Source of the DNA: Diospyros lotus
Lineage: Eukaryota > Streptophyta > Magnoliopsida > Ericales > Ebenaceae
DNA: 64,000 nucleotides
Assembly (NCBI RefSeq): GCF_014633365.1
Contig: NC_068352.1
Location: 27,189,310-27,253,309 of the forward strand
Direction of reading: 5' to 3'
A program made the translations under genes and the position numbers. This document shows positions 46,735-59,046 of this stretch, piece by piece (within the stretch, counting starts at the first letter, position 1; each line of letters starts with the position of its first letter). The notes beneath the pieces were generated by a model. The model was not told the DNA's origin. It saw nothing but the letters and a program-made list of their open reading frames with translations, and did not search any database.

Positions 46735-48310
46735 CTTTGGAAACCCCATTACGGCCATTTCTCTTCTTCCTCATACTCTCTCTCTCTCTCCCTTCTTCCC
46801 CCTCTCTTACCTCTTTGCTCATCCTCACCGTTCACAGCCGTTGAAGCCCCCACCGATGACTCCATTTCCCTCTCTCATTCTCTTTCTCCTTCCTCGTTGT
46901 TGCCATCGATGCGCAGTCGCAGCCGTCAACGCCTCCATCTCCTCTCTCTCTCTCTCTCTAGATCTTCTGTTGCTTATCTCCTCCGTTCGCTGTCTACCTC
47001 CACCGTTCCAACATATATATAATATATTATATATTACTTGCATATTATTTATTTTCTTATTTATTTATATACTTGTATAAATATGAAATATGATATTATG
47101 GCTTTGTTTAACTTTAAATATAATTTTTGATTCTTGTAAAATATAATATTAAGATTTTGTACAACTTTACATATAATTTTTTATCTTTCAATTCAAGCAA
47201 TATAAATAAATAATAACATACAAATATACATAATTATTTATACATAAAATAATTATAAAATACATAAAATTTTATGTTTTATATGAATGATAAAGAGAAA
47301 AAATATAATTGAAATTATAACTTATTTAAACTTGTTATTCTGAACAAATGGAGAATAGTGGATAAAGAAAAACAAATTTGTTTGATATAAGCTTGATAGA
47401 CACATTTGGCTTTTCCCTTGTCTTGGGGGAGAATTTTCTAGTGAAATTCATGATGTTCCTTTAACACAGCCTTTTCTTATCTTCTATCTATTTTGTTACT
47501 TCTACAAATTTTGACTTATAAGATATTGAAACTTTTAACAGTATAGTTTTGGCTTGCTATTTTTAAAAATTTATTTTGTAATTTTATTTTATTTTTATAT
47601 AATAAAATGCAAATCAAACTATAAATCATAATATTATAATATTTATTTTTAATAGAAAGATATATTATTATATTCATCACAATACAATTATATTTCTTCT
47701 CTTTATCATTCATACAAAACATAAAATTTTATGTATTTTGTAATTATCTTATATATAAATAATTACATAGATATGTATATTTACTGAATATGTATTTGAA
47801 TATAACTTGGGTTAAATATACATATTTTCTAAACAAAAATATAGACTAAACAAGAATAAAAATAAATAATATATTTATATATGTGTTAGTGACCCAGAGA
47901 GAGAAAAGGGAGATGGCGGTGTCAACAACGAACGACGGAGGCGGAGGCGAACGGCAAAGGTGTCAGTGGAGATGGAAGCCCAGAAAGAGAATGAGATAGC
48001 GGCGTCAGTGTCGGTGGCGAAGGCGGACTGCGATGAGGGCATTGGCGAGAATGAGGTGAGAAAGGGGGAAGGGGAGAAAGAAAGAGAGAATGGGGGAGAT
48101 GGAGGCGTCAGTGGTGGAACAGCAAAGGCGAAGGCAGAGGCGTCTATAGTGGTTGGAACAATAGAGGTGGAGGTGGATGGCAGCTAGAACGACGAAGGTA
48201 GAGGCGGATGGTGGTTGGAACAGTAGAGGTGAAGGCAGAGGGTGAATGTGTCAGCGAGTATGAGCAAAAAGAGAGTGAGGTGAGAGAGAGAGAAGGAGAG
48301 AGAGGGGGGA
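46735..48310. repeat. Large imperfect inverted repeat with CT/GA-rich arms
   Basis: Inner arms match well: 47,261-47,311 against the complement of about 47,686-47,736 (TACATAAAATTTTATGTTTT, then GAATGATAAAGAGAA). Outer arms (46,735-46,990 and 47,890-48,310) are CT-rich and GA-rich with paired words such as GGAGATGG and GTTCCAAC. The plus strand 47,960-48,187 is open but of biased composition. It could be a foldback transposon inserted in hAT copy 2; its ends are not clean. Confidence 0.5.
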
Positions 48311-48332
48311 AGGAAGAATAAAGAGAGTATGA

Positions 48333-48897
48333 CACTACAAAAAAATCAGCATTTAGCGGCGATTTTTTTTTGCATTTAGCGGCGGTTTTTAACCGCCGCT
48401 GAGTCAGCCGTCGCGAAGCGTTTAGCGGTGGTTTTTTGCAACTACTGGAATAACCGCAGCAAATATTAATTTAATTTTAATTATAAATTATTTAATTATT
48501 TTTGAATTTAGCGGCGGTTTTTCAGAAACCGCCGCTAAAATAAATTTTTTAATGAATTTTGCGGCGGTTTTCAAAACCGCCGCAAATATTAATTTAATTT
48601 TAAATTTTAAATTATTTAATTAATTTTAATTTAACGGTGGTTTCTCAAAAACCGCTGCTAAATTTAATTTTATTTTTTAATTATTTAATTATTTTCTAAA
48701 TTTAGTGGCAGTTTTGTAAAAACCGTCGCAAAATTAAATGTTTTAATGAATTTTGAGACGGTTTTTCACAACCGCCGCAAAATGTTAAAAAAACCGCCGC
48801 TAAAATAGTATTTTGTGGCGGTTTACAAACCGCCGTAAAATTTCATTTTTTGTGGCGGTTTTAAAAATCGCCGCTAAAAATTAATTTTTTTGTAGTG
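48333..48897. mobile_element. CACTA miniature element C
   Basis: 565 bp, ends CACTACAAAAAAATCAGC and TTTTTTTGTAGTG, with the 3-bp duplication TGA at 48,330-48,332 and 48,898-48,900. It is filled with GCGGCGGTTTTT/AAAACCGCCGC repeats like elements A and B, without their central segment. Confidence 0.88.
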
Positions 48898-48900
48898 TGA

Positions 48901-49419
48901 GGAAGAAGGCATTGTTTTGGGCGCGCATTCAAAAATTTGGATTTAATTTATCTCAATATTTTGATGTTAAAATATTGTGATAAATTGAGTTGTCCATCAA
49001 GTCACGCGTGGACCTATAGTGCAATTCAAGAGATCATTGCCTCAGAGCCCACAAATTATGTTAATTTAAGAGGGCCCATAAAATTGAGAGAAAATGACTA
49101 TTTTGTCCCTGTGTCTAAATGATGATTTTGCCCTTATATAAATCACTCCACCCAATCCAAAATCTGTAGAATGAACTCTCTCTCTCTTCTTTATGTCTAA
49201 ACGAATATTTGTTTATTTTTTGCCCTTGTGTCTATATGAATATTGTAAATCATTATTTTGCCCCTGTCTAAATGAATATTTGTTTATTTTTTTATATTTT
49301 ATTATAAAAAATAAAATTTAAATGTGATTTGAGGGCCCATTTTTACATTTCGACGCAGGGCCCCAAAATCTCAAGTATGGCACTGCATCAAGTTGTCCAT
49401 GGATTTGTTCATCTAACAT
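48901..49419. other. Spacer within hAT copy 2
   Basis: No gene recognised. TGTCTAAATGAATATTTGTTTATTTTTTGCCC-like units (each word shorter than 20 bp shared) recur at about 49,195, 49,230 and 49,265. GTTGTCCAT and GGGCCC words recur at both ends (48,985 / 49,390), hinting at another small insert. Confidence 0.35.
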
Positions 49420-49428
49420 TATCCTTTT

Positions 49429-50779
49429 GGGAAATTCTATTGGCAGCCCGTGTTTTTACTCTTCACAGCCTGCAGTGCATCAAATTTCACATCAATTTTA
49501 AAATCTCTATTTTACCCCTCCCACATCCCACAGTCACTTTCTTCTCCGACCACCAGCCTCCGCCTCGCCTCTTTCTTTCTCTATCCCACACACACAAACA
49601 CATACATATATAATTTTATATACACACATGTTGCTGGGTACACAAACACACACACATACATATATATACACACACACACACACATATGTTGCTGGGTCGG
49701 CCATGGCGGCCGACCCCCCTTCCCCCCCCCCCCCCCCACTCTCTCTCCCCCCCATACACACGAAAACCATGGTCGCGGCCATGGCAACAGTCGGGGAACC
49801 CAGCGTTCCCTGACTGGTCCGAGTAGGGGAATGATGGGTTCCCCGACTGCCAGCAGTCGGGGGTATTTTTTTATTTTTTATTTTTATTAAATTTTTTATT
49901 ATAATAAAATAAAATTAAAAAATAATACAAATAAATAAATTTTAAATATCTACATTTTAAGTAATTATAATTTAGGTAATTTTAAATTTTAAATCATCCT
50001 ATTGAATTTTCAATACTTAAAAAAATTTAAAATTAGTTAATTTATCTTATTAAATTACTTAAAGATACATATATCTAAAAATCCTACCATCATTTAAAAT
50101 AATTTTTTTTAAATATATGTATCTTTACCTAATTAAATAAGATAAGTTAATTAATTTTAATTTTTTTAAGTATAAAAAATTCAACACCTAAGATGAATTT
50201 TAGAGAGGTTAAATTTTTTATTAAAAAATTAAAATTAATTAATTTATCTTATTGAATTAGGTAAAGATACATATATTTTAAAAAAATTTATTTTAAATGA
50301 TGATAAGATTTTTAGATATGTGTATCTAAGTAATTCAATAAGATAAATGACCTAATTTTAAAATTTTTTTAAGTATTAACAATTCAACACTTAATTACAA
50401 TAATTTAAAATTAGTTAAATTATAATTACTTAAAATACAAATATTTAAAATTTATTTATTTGTATTATTTTTTTATTTTTTCATTTTATTTTATTATAAT
50501 AAAAAAATTTAATAAAAATAAAAAAGGCCCTCGACTGCTGGCAGTCGGGGCACCTATCGTTCCCCGGCTCGGGCCAGGCGGGGAACGATGGGTTCCCCTG
50601 CTTGGGCCAGTTGGGGAACGCTGGGTTCCCCGACTGTTGCCATGGCCGCGGCCATGGCAGCTACGACCATGGTTTTCGTGTGTATGGGGGGGGGAGTGTG
50701 TGTGTGTATAGGGGGAAGAGGGGTCGGCCATGGTGGCTGCATGTGTGTGTGTGTATATATATATATATATGTATGTGTT

Positions 50780-50811
<32 letters not shown>

Positions 50812-51114
50812 CGTGTGTGTGGGGGGGGGCGGGGGGAGGGGGGGTTGGCCGACCCAATAGCATGTGTGTGTGTATATATATATGTATGTGTGTGTGTTTG
50901 TGTACCCAGCAACATGTGTGTATATAAAATTATATATGTATGTGTTTGTGTGTGTGGGATAGAGAAAGAAAGAGGCGAGGTGGAGGCTGGTGGTCGGAGA
51001 AGAAAGTGATCGAGGGATGTGGGAGGGGTAAAATAGAGATTTTAAAATTGGTGTAAAATTTGATGTGCTGCGGGCTGTGAAGAGTAAAAACACGGGCTGC
51101 CAATAGAATTTTCC
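49429..51114. mobile_element. Mutator-like foldback element, copy 2
   Basis: 1,686 bp, left end GGGAAATTCTATTGGCAGCC, right end the inverted GGCTGCCAATAGAATTTTCC, flanked by the 9-bp duplication TATCCTTTT (49,420-49,428 and 51,115-51,123). Nearly the whole element folds back. Outer arms hold CA/TA microsatellites, CCATGGTCGCGGCCATGG and CAGTCGGGGAACCCAGCG. Inner AT-rich arms (49,900-50,150 against 50,230-50,450) carry inverted AAAGATACATATAT and TTAAATGATG words. No transposase. It lies between the BED exon and the next coding part of hAT copy 2. Confidence 0.88.
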
Positions 51115-51123
51115 TATCCTTTT

Positions 51124-52316
51124 ACAGTGTTCTAAAGCTACTGCTACTGCATAGTATTTGAGCGAGATGAAAATATTATAAGATGCAGCTGAGTTGAGAA
51201 TAAAAGATTTCATGTCAAAAAACATGCATCTGCCATCTTTTTCTTCAGGTCAGTCATCTTCGTATTCTGCAACATGGGTACAAACTTTACAGTTAACCAT
51301 TTTAAAAATCTGACTTATTTTAAGTAACAATGATATGAGCCTAAAAAAAGAAAGGTTCTAGGGAAGTCTGCCTTTGAGAAAGCATTTAATATGCAAGACA
51401 AGAACCAATTAGATTGTGAAATTGCAAGAATGTTCTATCAGGTGGGGATCTTCCTTTTAACCTTGCTAGGAATCCTTACTATAAGCATTCTTATACTTTT
51501 GTTGCAAATAATCATATTGGAAAAAAAAGGGACAAATATTGAGAGATTGTTAGAACCAATTAAAGGACATGGAGAGATAAATGAGTTAGTACTTTTGTGT
51601 GTGTTAGTGTGTGATGGTTGGTCAAATTCTTAAAGAAAATCAACTTATAATTTTTTTGGCCGTGACAAAGGGAGGACCTATTTCATAAAAGTTGTTAATT
51701 ATGAAAGTAAATATAAAGATAAATGATTCATTTGTAATTTGATTGAGGTAATATAGGAGATTAGACCATCTCATGCATGTCATTAATTAGGTGATCACTG
51801 AGAATGCTCCATTTCATACGAGATGTTGGATTGTTGAATGAACAGACTTATCCTCGTATATTTTGGACGTCATGTGCTATGCATACTTTAAATTACACTT
51901 TAAAAAATATTTTATATTACAAAACATATTGATGCCAATGAAATTACATATGAAGAATGTCTTTGTATCACGCTGAGATTGAGGGGAAGCTACAATGGTA
52001 AAAAATTTACATGAATCATAATATAAGACTTACTATGTTTAATGACTTCTCGATTTACATCCATTATTGTCATGTTAAGAAGATTCAGACAAATAAAAAA
52101 ATAGCTTGCAAGCAATGGTTATTAGTCAGATATGCTTTATTTATCATGATGGTGACGGTGGCAAGGCAAGGTTTTTGAAAGAAAATTTGTTGGATGATAT
52201 ATGGTGGGACAAAGTTGATTATATTATTGCTTTGACTAAACCAATTTATGAGATGTTGAGAATAACATAGAGATAAATCTTAGCTTCATTTCATTTATGA
52301 GTTGTGGGATTCTATG
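51124..52316 (+). pseudogene. hAT copy 2, central transposase region
   Basis: Follows the MULE and corresponds to copy 1 from 43,966: YLSEMKILQDAAELRIKDF, NQLDCEIARMFYQVGIF, GTNIERLLEPIKGHGEINEL, DGWSNS, then with stops and shifts THILDVMCYAYFKLHFKKYF-like and RLRGSYNGKKFT pieces. After these come parts not kept in copy 1 (FIIMVTVARQG-like, DDIWWDKVDYIIALTKPIYE, SLWDSM). Broken by many stops. It is cut at 52,316 by a solo LTR and resumes at 55,446. Confidence 0.78.
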
Positions 52317-55300
52317 TATAGCGGCCATATCCCGAATAATCCCACTAGCATAAGAAATTCGAAAGGAGGTCGTCACAAAACGGGTATAGAAATAATAACT
52401 CAGATTTATCACCAATTTTTTTTTTGTTTTTACTCACTGATCATCAAGAGCCAAAATAAATATCTCCACATTTGCTCACTATCAATAGGAGTTCAAAATA
52501 AATATTATACACCCTTTACATTACCATCTTGGACTTACCGCCCATACATTTTATAAATAAAAGGGCACTAAGGTTCTAACATCAAATTGAACCCTCTATT
52601 TCCTACCCTCAACATTACACCCATAGATCTTGAGACTGGGACATCTCTGTATACAACTAAATCTGGGCTCTAGCCTCATTGGACTCGCCCTCAGCAATAA
52701 TTTATCCCTTACTTAGAATGACAGGAATAAGCAAGGTGAACCACAAGGCTTAGCAAGTATGTATTACAACAAATAAAGACAATAGAGTCAAGGCATGGAT
52801 AAACCAAAATGGAATAGACCCGACTTCCCCAGTACGAGTAGCATTTCCCATTAGATCCCATCATTATTATCATTCCCATGCCATTGTCATTATGCATTTC
52901 ATGCATCATTTCATTTCTCAATCATTATGATCATTTCCATGCCATTGTCATTATGCATTTCATGCATCATTTCATTTCTCAATCATTATGCTCATTCACA
53001 TGCCATTGTCATTATGTATTTTATGCATCATTTCATTTCTCATGAATTTATATTTTCCATGCAGCATATCGATCCTCAAGGCCTTTCATTCACATGCATG
53101 CATACATATACATAGAAAAATCATTTAGCCATTCACTTGGCTTGAGTATCGCCTACCGGGTTTATGGTCACCTTACCCGCGTCAGGCGCTCTTTAGGATA
53201 TCCTTTTCTCACCCCACGGTACATAGCTTCCGCACAAAATAATAGGTGCGCAAATAATAATACCATGCAATGCTCATGAAGGTTTCAAGTAATCATATCG
53301 AACATACTTCATTATTAGCAATGTGCTCATCATGATCATCATGCGCACTTAGACATTTCAAGATTATATCCTCACATGAGCCAATGATATTTTCATCACA
53401 TGATTTAGCATCATTCATTGAGATTCATTTCCATACCATAAATAATAATGCCATGCAATGCTCATGAAGGTTTTCAAGTAAACATATCGACATGCTTCAT
53501 TATTAGAAATGTTCTCATCATGATCATCATCCGCACTTAGACATTTCAAGATTTTATCCTCGCATGAGCTAATGGTATTTTCATCACATGATTTGGCATT
53601 ATTCATTGGGATTCATTTTCATACCATTTCTCAAGGTCAAATAAGTTGATTACATGAATTCACCATTAACAGCTCATGATTTTCATTTTTTAATTCTCAC
53701 CATTAATTAACTTCCCCATTTTTGGAACACCTACATATCCCCGAGATGATTTCGGAGCCAACTAAAACATCACAAGAGCTTTGGGGAAGAATTACAAGCA
53801 TTAGAAAAGAATCGAACCAAAAAGAAAGAATTAATGCATTCTGTTGCATGGTTGACCGAATAAAAGAGTTAGTCAATCGATGAAGAAGACTTAGTCGACT
53901 AAATAGGGACTTGGTCGACCGAGTAAAAACACTTAGTCGACTAACAGAAGCCAAATTACCTGCTTGGTCGATCGACTGAAACACTTGGTCGACTAACAAC
54001 CCACTTGGTCAACAGACTAAAACACTTGGTTGACCGACTGAAACACTTGGTCGACTAACAGAAGCTAAATTACCCATTTGGTCGACCGATTAAAACACTT
54101 GGTTAACCGATTGAAACATTTAGTCGACTAACAGAAAGCAAAACATATACTTGGTCGACCGATAGAAATACTTGGTCGACTAACAGAGAACAAAACACAT
54201 ACTTGGTCGACCGATAGAAATACTTGGTCGACCAACAGAGGACTGAAACTTAAAAATAACAACGATAACCCACAAAACTCAACATCCCAAGCAAGATACA
54301 CCAAACCTTGCTTCTCTAACATTCCTAATCAATCAAGTGTCATTCCTTTGAGAATTTAGGGTGAACTAGACCCTAACGAAAACTCTCAAAAAGACCCACC
54401 AATGATAAAACACCAAGTTAAGGAAATGAGAAAATAATCCACCAATCAATATAAACTCATGATTTGATCTTCTAATAAAATAGAAGATTCGAAGACAAGG
54501 GAACCAAGAAGGAAACCAACTTGACCCAAGAGGAAAAGAACCCAAGCTTGCGTTAACAAGGAAAATCAACATGAACTCGGATTGAAACAACATGAACAAG
54601 AAATTGCATTTAGAACGAGAACTTGCCTCCAAAACGTAACAAGGAGGTAAGAGAACTTGCCATGTAAAAGAAATAGAGAAGAAACTTGCATAATCAAAAA
54701 GAAATGTAAGAAGAACTTGCCTTAATGTTGCTCGATCCAAAAGGAAGAACAACTAGCTGCAACTTCCACCTTTGAAGCTTCAATGAAGATTGATAATGGA
54801 AGAAGAAGAAGAAGAAAATGGCCGATCGGGAGAAGAGGGAAGGAAAGAGAAAGGAGACATGGAAAAGAAAGAAGCATGGGAGAGGGATGGGCGCCAATCA
54901 GCTTTCCAACCACCCCCTTAGCCAAATTACCACTTTGCCCCTCTCCTTTACAAAAATACCACAACTCATTAAACCCATTTTGGTATTTTGCCTCTTTTTC
55001 TTTTCTTTTTCATTTTCCTTTTTACTCCATAACACTCATAAATTCATTTATAATAATACCCATTTATGAAATTCTCATTTCACCCTTACTTTTCACACAC
55101 ACAATGAACAACATCAAGCCCTCATTAGACTTTTCATAATTCATTCATTTTAATTAATTAAAATACACAAAACTTTATGCTCATGGGCCCAATGCCCATT
55201 TAATTAGCCCAACACAATGGCCCCAATATATATATTCTTAGGCCTAAGGGCTTCACAACCTCATTCTTAAATAAAACATAACCCAAAACAAATGGTTTCA

Positions 55301-55440
55301 ACCCAAATTTTCTTTAAAAGCCTGATCTTTTAAATTAGACACCTCACAATATTTATAACATCTAATTCTTGAGACTAATTTATCATACATAGTGAATCAT
55401 AATTCCAATAAAACTCTAGACCCACTGACGGGTCATTACA
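52317..55440 (-). mobile_element. Solo LTR of the 35.9-43.3 kb Ty3 family
   Basis: Matches the LTR at 40,532-43,279 from end to end (TATAGCGGCCATATCCCG … GGGTCATTACA on the plus strand), with a 5-bp duplication CTATG (52,312-52,316 and 55,441-55,445) and no internal region. It is longer (3.1 kb) because of local duplications: a unit of about 62 bp with CATGCCATTGTCATTATG three times at 52,875-53,045, and a block of about 190 bp repeated at 53,258 and 53,448. It is clearly more diverged than the LTR of the other element. Confidence 0.9.
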
Positions 55441-55445
55441 CTATG

Positions 55446-56330
55446 TTAGTTAAAGTAAAGACTATTATATATATAGATTTGAAAAGAAAGGAGAAAATGA
55501 ACACTCAAGTTTTTAGAATGTTGTGAAGAAAATTTTAAAAGATAAATGGAATAAAAGCAACATTACTCTTCATTGCTTGACTTGTTCTTTGAATCCCTGG
55601 TAACTTTCAAATTCTAACGTGTTCTTGAAATTTGTTATTTATATGATTGCCTAATTTTTATATATATATATATTCTTTTGTTAAGATATTCGAGTAAGGA
55701 ATGGATTTTGGAAAGTTCAAGTCATATTACTCCACTAAGTGATCTAAAAATCTCCAAAATGACAAGAACTTGCTTGATGAGTTATTTTTCCAAATGAAGA
55801 GGAGCAAAGAGTGGCAAATGTTGAGCTTGCAAACTTTTTTGGTTGTATGGAAGGATTTGGAAATGTTGAATCCTTACTAGATAAGTGGGAGATGAATTCA
55901 AAGGTATGGTGGTTGATTATGGTGCTTCAATTCCTTTAATTTTAAATATTGTCATTAAAATACTTGGTCAAGTCTCTTTCTCTTCGTACGAGAGAAACTG
56001 AAATACTTATTCATACAATTAATAAAATGAAACAAGATTACACTTTAACGAGTAGAAGAGTTGGTTTTCGTGCATACTAATCTTCGTCTCCTATCAAAAA
56101 TATCCCCATAATATATGGAGTGTGAAAACAAGACATATGATGTCGCTAGAGATGCCTATGAGACTATGGATGATATTGGGATATTACAATTTGCAAATCA
56201 CTCCCTTGATAAGCTTGAATCTGAGTCTATATTATTTTCAAATGACAATGATATGCCAACAAATTTAGAATAAGATGATTTTACAATTTCTAGTGATGTT
56301 TGAAATTTGAAAAACAATTTGCATTTTATA
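55446..56330 (+). pseudogene. hAT copy 2, C-terminal region
   Basis: Continues the hAT frame pieces after the solo LTR: DLKRKEKMNTQVFRML, KFKSYYSTK, then the hAT dimerisation end VEELVFVHTNLRLLSK, YDVARDAYETMDDIGILQFA and DNDMPTNLE. Several stops. This C-terminal end is better kept than in copy 1, where a piece is deleted. Confidence 0.75.
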
Positions 56331-56331
56331 T

Positions 56332-57178
56332 CATTATGCGCTTTGTTATTAAAATTTTGATTTTACGTGTACGATTTTACACTTTAAAAACTCTCAAACG
56401 GTTCAATTCCCATGTAAAATCCAATTTGGGGTAAAATCTTATAATTAAAATCTCGATTTTACGTGTATGATTTTATATTTCAAAGACCCTCAAATTATTT
56501 TACAATTCAAAAATCTCCATTGATTTAAGTTGCAATTTAGAGAATATTTCCAATGTTTGAATGTCACATAGCATCTGACATTATGCAACAAATTGTTATA
56601 TTTTTCCTCTAAATTAGAACTTGATTTAACATTGGTTGAATAATTTCCAATGTGACAGCATCTAACATTGATTGCATAAGTTTCAATTTATTTGATTTAA
56701 ATTATAATTTTTACTTGATTTAATATTGATTACACAAGTAAATCAAGACAAACAAATAATTAATTAATGGACCACCCAACCCTAAATCAAGATTTTACTT
56801 AATTTAATCAATATTAAATCAAGTAAAAATTATAACTTAAATTTGAAGAAAAACGTTAGAAGCATCTTCTAAAGAATTTTAAGCTATATCTTACCTTTAA
56901 ATTACCTATATTTTGCTTCTAAATTATCTATACCAACTTGTTAGTTTTTGAGTTATATTTTGAAAGTATAATATTTTAAGCTATAATAAAGAATAATCAG
57001 GTTATTAAATGATATTAGTTCATTTTCTATAAAATTATATTATTACAAACATGTAATTATAAAAATTAAAGGATATTTTTAATTATTTCTAAAATTTTAA
57101 AATTTTATGATTCTATTTTATAAATTCTTTTTCGATCTCACTTAAAATCTCGATTTTAACTATTTTAATTATTCAAAT
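56332..57178. mobile_element. AT-rich inverted-repeat insertion in the hAT 3' tail
   Basis: Copy 1 reads CATCATTATG directly into TTTAAAAATGAACTC, whereas here about 840 bp intervene. The insert starts near TTAAAATTTTGATTTTACGT, ends near ACTTAAAATCTCGATTTTAA (roughly inverted), and holds inner AAAATCTCGATTTTA words. The target duplication is not resolved and no protein was seen. Confidence 0.5.
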
Positions 57179-58015
57179 TTAATAATGAACTCTTTTGTAA
57201 CTATTTTAATTATTTGTATACTTGTGTGAAATTTGAATTTATAAATTACACTTTTTTACAATTATACATAAATAATGATGATATAATATATGTATGTCTA
57301 TATATATAGATATATTGTCGTGTCTTAATTTTTTAAATTTTTGCCATGTCCCGTGTATGTGTCGTTGTCTTCGTGTCCGCGCAACCTTGGGAACGCCATA
57401 CATATATATAATTGTTGAAGAGTGTAGCGTGTTGAATGCATACATATATATAATTGTTGGGCTGCTTCATTGAGATTTTCATTTTCCTCGTTTTCCCTAA
57501 CATGTACTAATTAGAATTTGAAGCCGTCAACTTCACGTAATGGCTCCATGGCTTATTTGAATTTTTCCTCTATGTAATTTTGGAACGATGCCAAGAGGCA
57601 ATATTTGAGCTAGTGTCTCTCAATTCAACCTCACTTATTTGGATCACGGCCCATAGTAGTTGCTAACACTTGCGAACAAATGATATTTTTATTGAAAATA
57701 TTATTTAAATACTTAAATTTGACATTTATAATGATATTTTATATTAATATTTTGTATTTTGTGTCATATCAAGACCAATGTATAAAACATCAATCTAGTC
57801 AATCAAAGTATCAAACTTAGTATTTAAATAGTATTTTTAATTTTTTATAAACAAAAATATTGTTAAAGGGATCATGATTCTCCGAGTTGAGCAAGGAGAG
57901 CAAGGAATATAGGGTGATGGGGATGAATCGCATTTATCCCCATTTTGCCATTCCCTTTTGACATTCACACATTCATCCCAATTTGGCTCAAATTTGTTGT
58001 GAAAAAACTTAAGTT
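57179..58015. other. hAT 3' tail, copy 2, with extra sequence
   Basis: Matches 45,500-45,890 in pieces. Relative to copy 1 it has an extra duplicated TACATATATATAATTGTTG block (57,400-57,460) and about 300 bp (57,560-57,865) absent there. No gene. Confidence 0.55.
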
Positions 58016-58630
58016 GGAATGTTCTCTTTATTATTTTTAGTCCATTTTAATTTTCTAAAACACTAAAAACTTGTTTATTTTCATATTTTTAGAAATGCAT
58101 TTTCAAAAATAAGAAAAAAATTATAAAGAAAACTCAAAACAACAAAAGTTGTTTTGAGTATTTTCAACTAAAACACTCCTAAAAATCCAAAACATGGACA
58201 AAGACTCTTACCCACTTCTCTCTTCTCACACCAAGCCACATCTTTTGGGAGGCTTCTCTGGAAAAGAGTGGGTAAGTTCCAGAAGCCCCAAACGATCGAG
58301 ATGCGAGACAACGTTTGTGAAAGATCATCGATAGCGGTAGTGGGAAGATCGGCAGGCATGACCATGAGAAGCAAGTGACAAAGGCAATGGCTGCCATCGA
58401 TGACGGCAAACCACGCTTGCAAAAGACCAAACGGTAGTGAAGCGATGGTAGGTGGTTGGGGCAATGGCAGAGAAGCCAACAACGAACCTGACCGTGACAG
58501 AAGCAGATGCTGGCCGCCAAAGAGGACCATCCCCTCTCTACCACGACTCAGCCGTTTGTCGATGTGCGTCAACCCACCAGCTTCTCTACCCCAATCGTCT
58601 CTCCGTCACCGAATTCAAATCACAAGAGAT

Positions 58631-58850
58631 ATGGATGCAAACCCTAATTCACCTACTAGGATGGTTGAGCTTATGGGTACTCTAGATCAAATAGCAAAGG
58701 CTGAAAAACAAATGATGCATGATATTCTTATTGAGGCTAAAACATGTGGCTTTGGAATGGTTTCTCGAAGGTTAACTAGAGGGCAACCTGGTTTAGAACA
58801 ATTTGTAATGAAAATCCCCAACAACAAGATTGGTCTGGTAATGGGTAAAA
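58631..58850 (+). pseudogene. Captured KH-domain gene fragment
   Basis: From ATG 58,631: MDANPNSPTRMVELMGTLDQ, then DILIEAKTCGFGMVSRRLT and EQFVMKIPNNKIGLVMGK. This matches the stretch leading into the first KH RNA-binding domain of plant FUBP-like proteins. The frame is open, but the KH domain is cut right at its GxxG loop (GK then Arg-Arg instead of Gly-Gly), so it cannot fold. After 58,850 the DNA comes from another gene. Confidence 0.7.
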
Positions 58851-59046
58851 GGAGATACTACACGAAAAGCATCTATCCAAAAATTAGTTGCTAGCCTTGA
58901 GGCAATGGGAGTTAGAATTTATGGACTTAATAAGCCCATTTTTGGTTATTCGAGGTCTAATATCATGGGACAATATTGTTGGACATGATCAGCAAAAAAA
59001 ATGAATATAAAAGATACAATATTATTAGCTCTTCAAAATTTGAAGT
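58851..59046 (+). pseudogene. Captured AAA-ATPase gene fragment
   Basis: In another frame from 58,851: GDTTRKASIQKLVASLEAMG, VRIYGLNKP, then after shifts ISWDNIVGHDQQ and MNIKDTILLALQNLK. A SW(D/E)NI.G motif plus the following helix is what precedes the Walker A motif in AAA-type ATPases. The fragment stops before Walker A. At least two frameshifts, so not functional. Confidence 0.58.

Noticed and set aside
46616..47080. A 154-codon Ser/Pro/Leu-rich protein
   Set aside because: It lies on the CT-rich arm of the inverted repeat and begins in hAT intron-like DNA; composition explains the open frame.
49450..51225. Many His/Thr/Tyr-rich open frames on both strands
   Set aside because: They come from CA/TA arrays in the inverted arms of Mutator-like copy 2.
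58168..58572. A 134-codon minus-strand protein in the gene-capture element
   Set aside because: No recognisable domain, and two frames on this strand are open together, as expected from composition; kept only as unidentified captured DNA.
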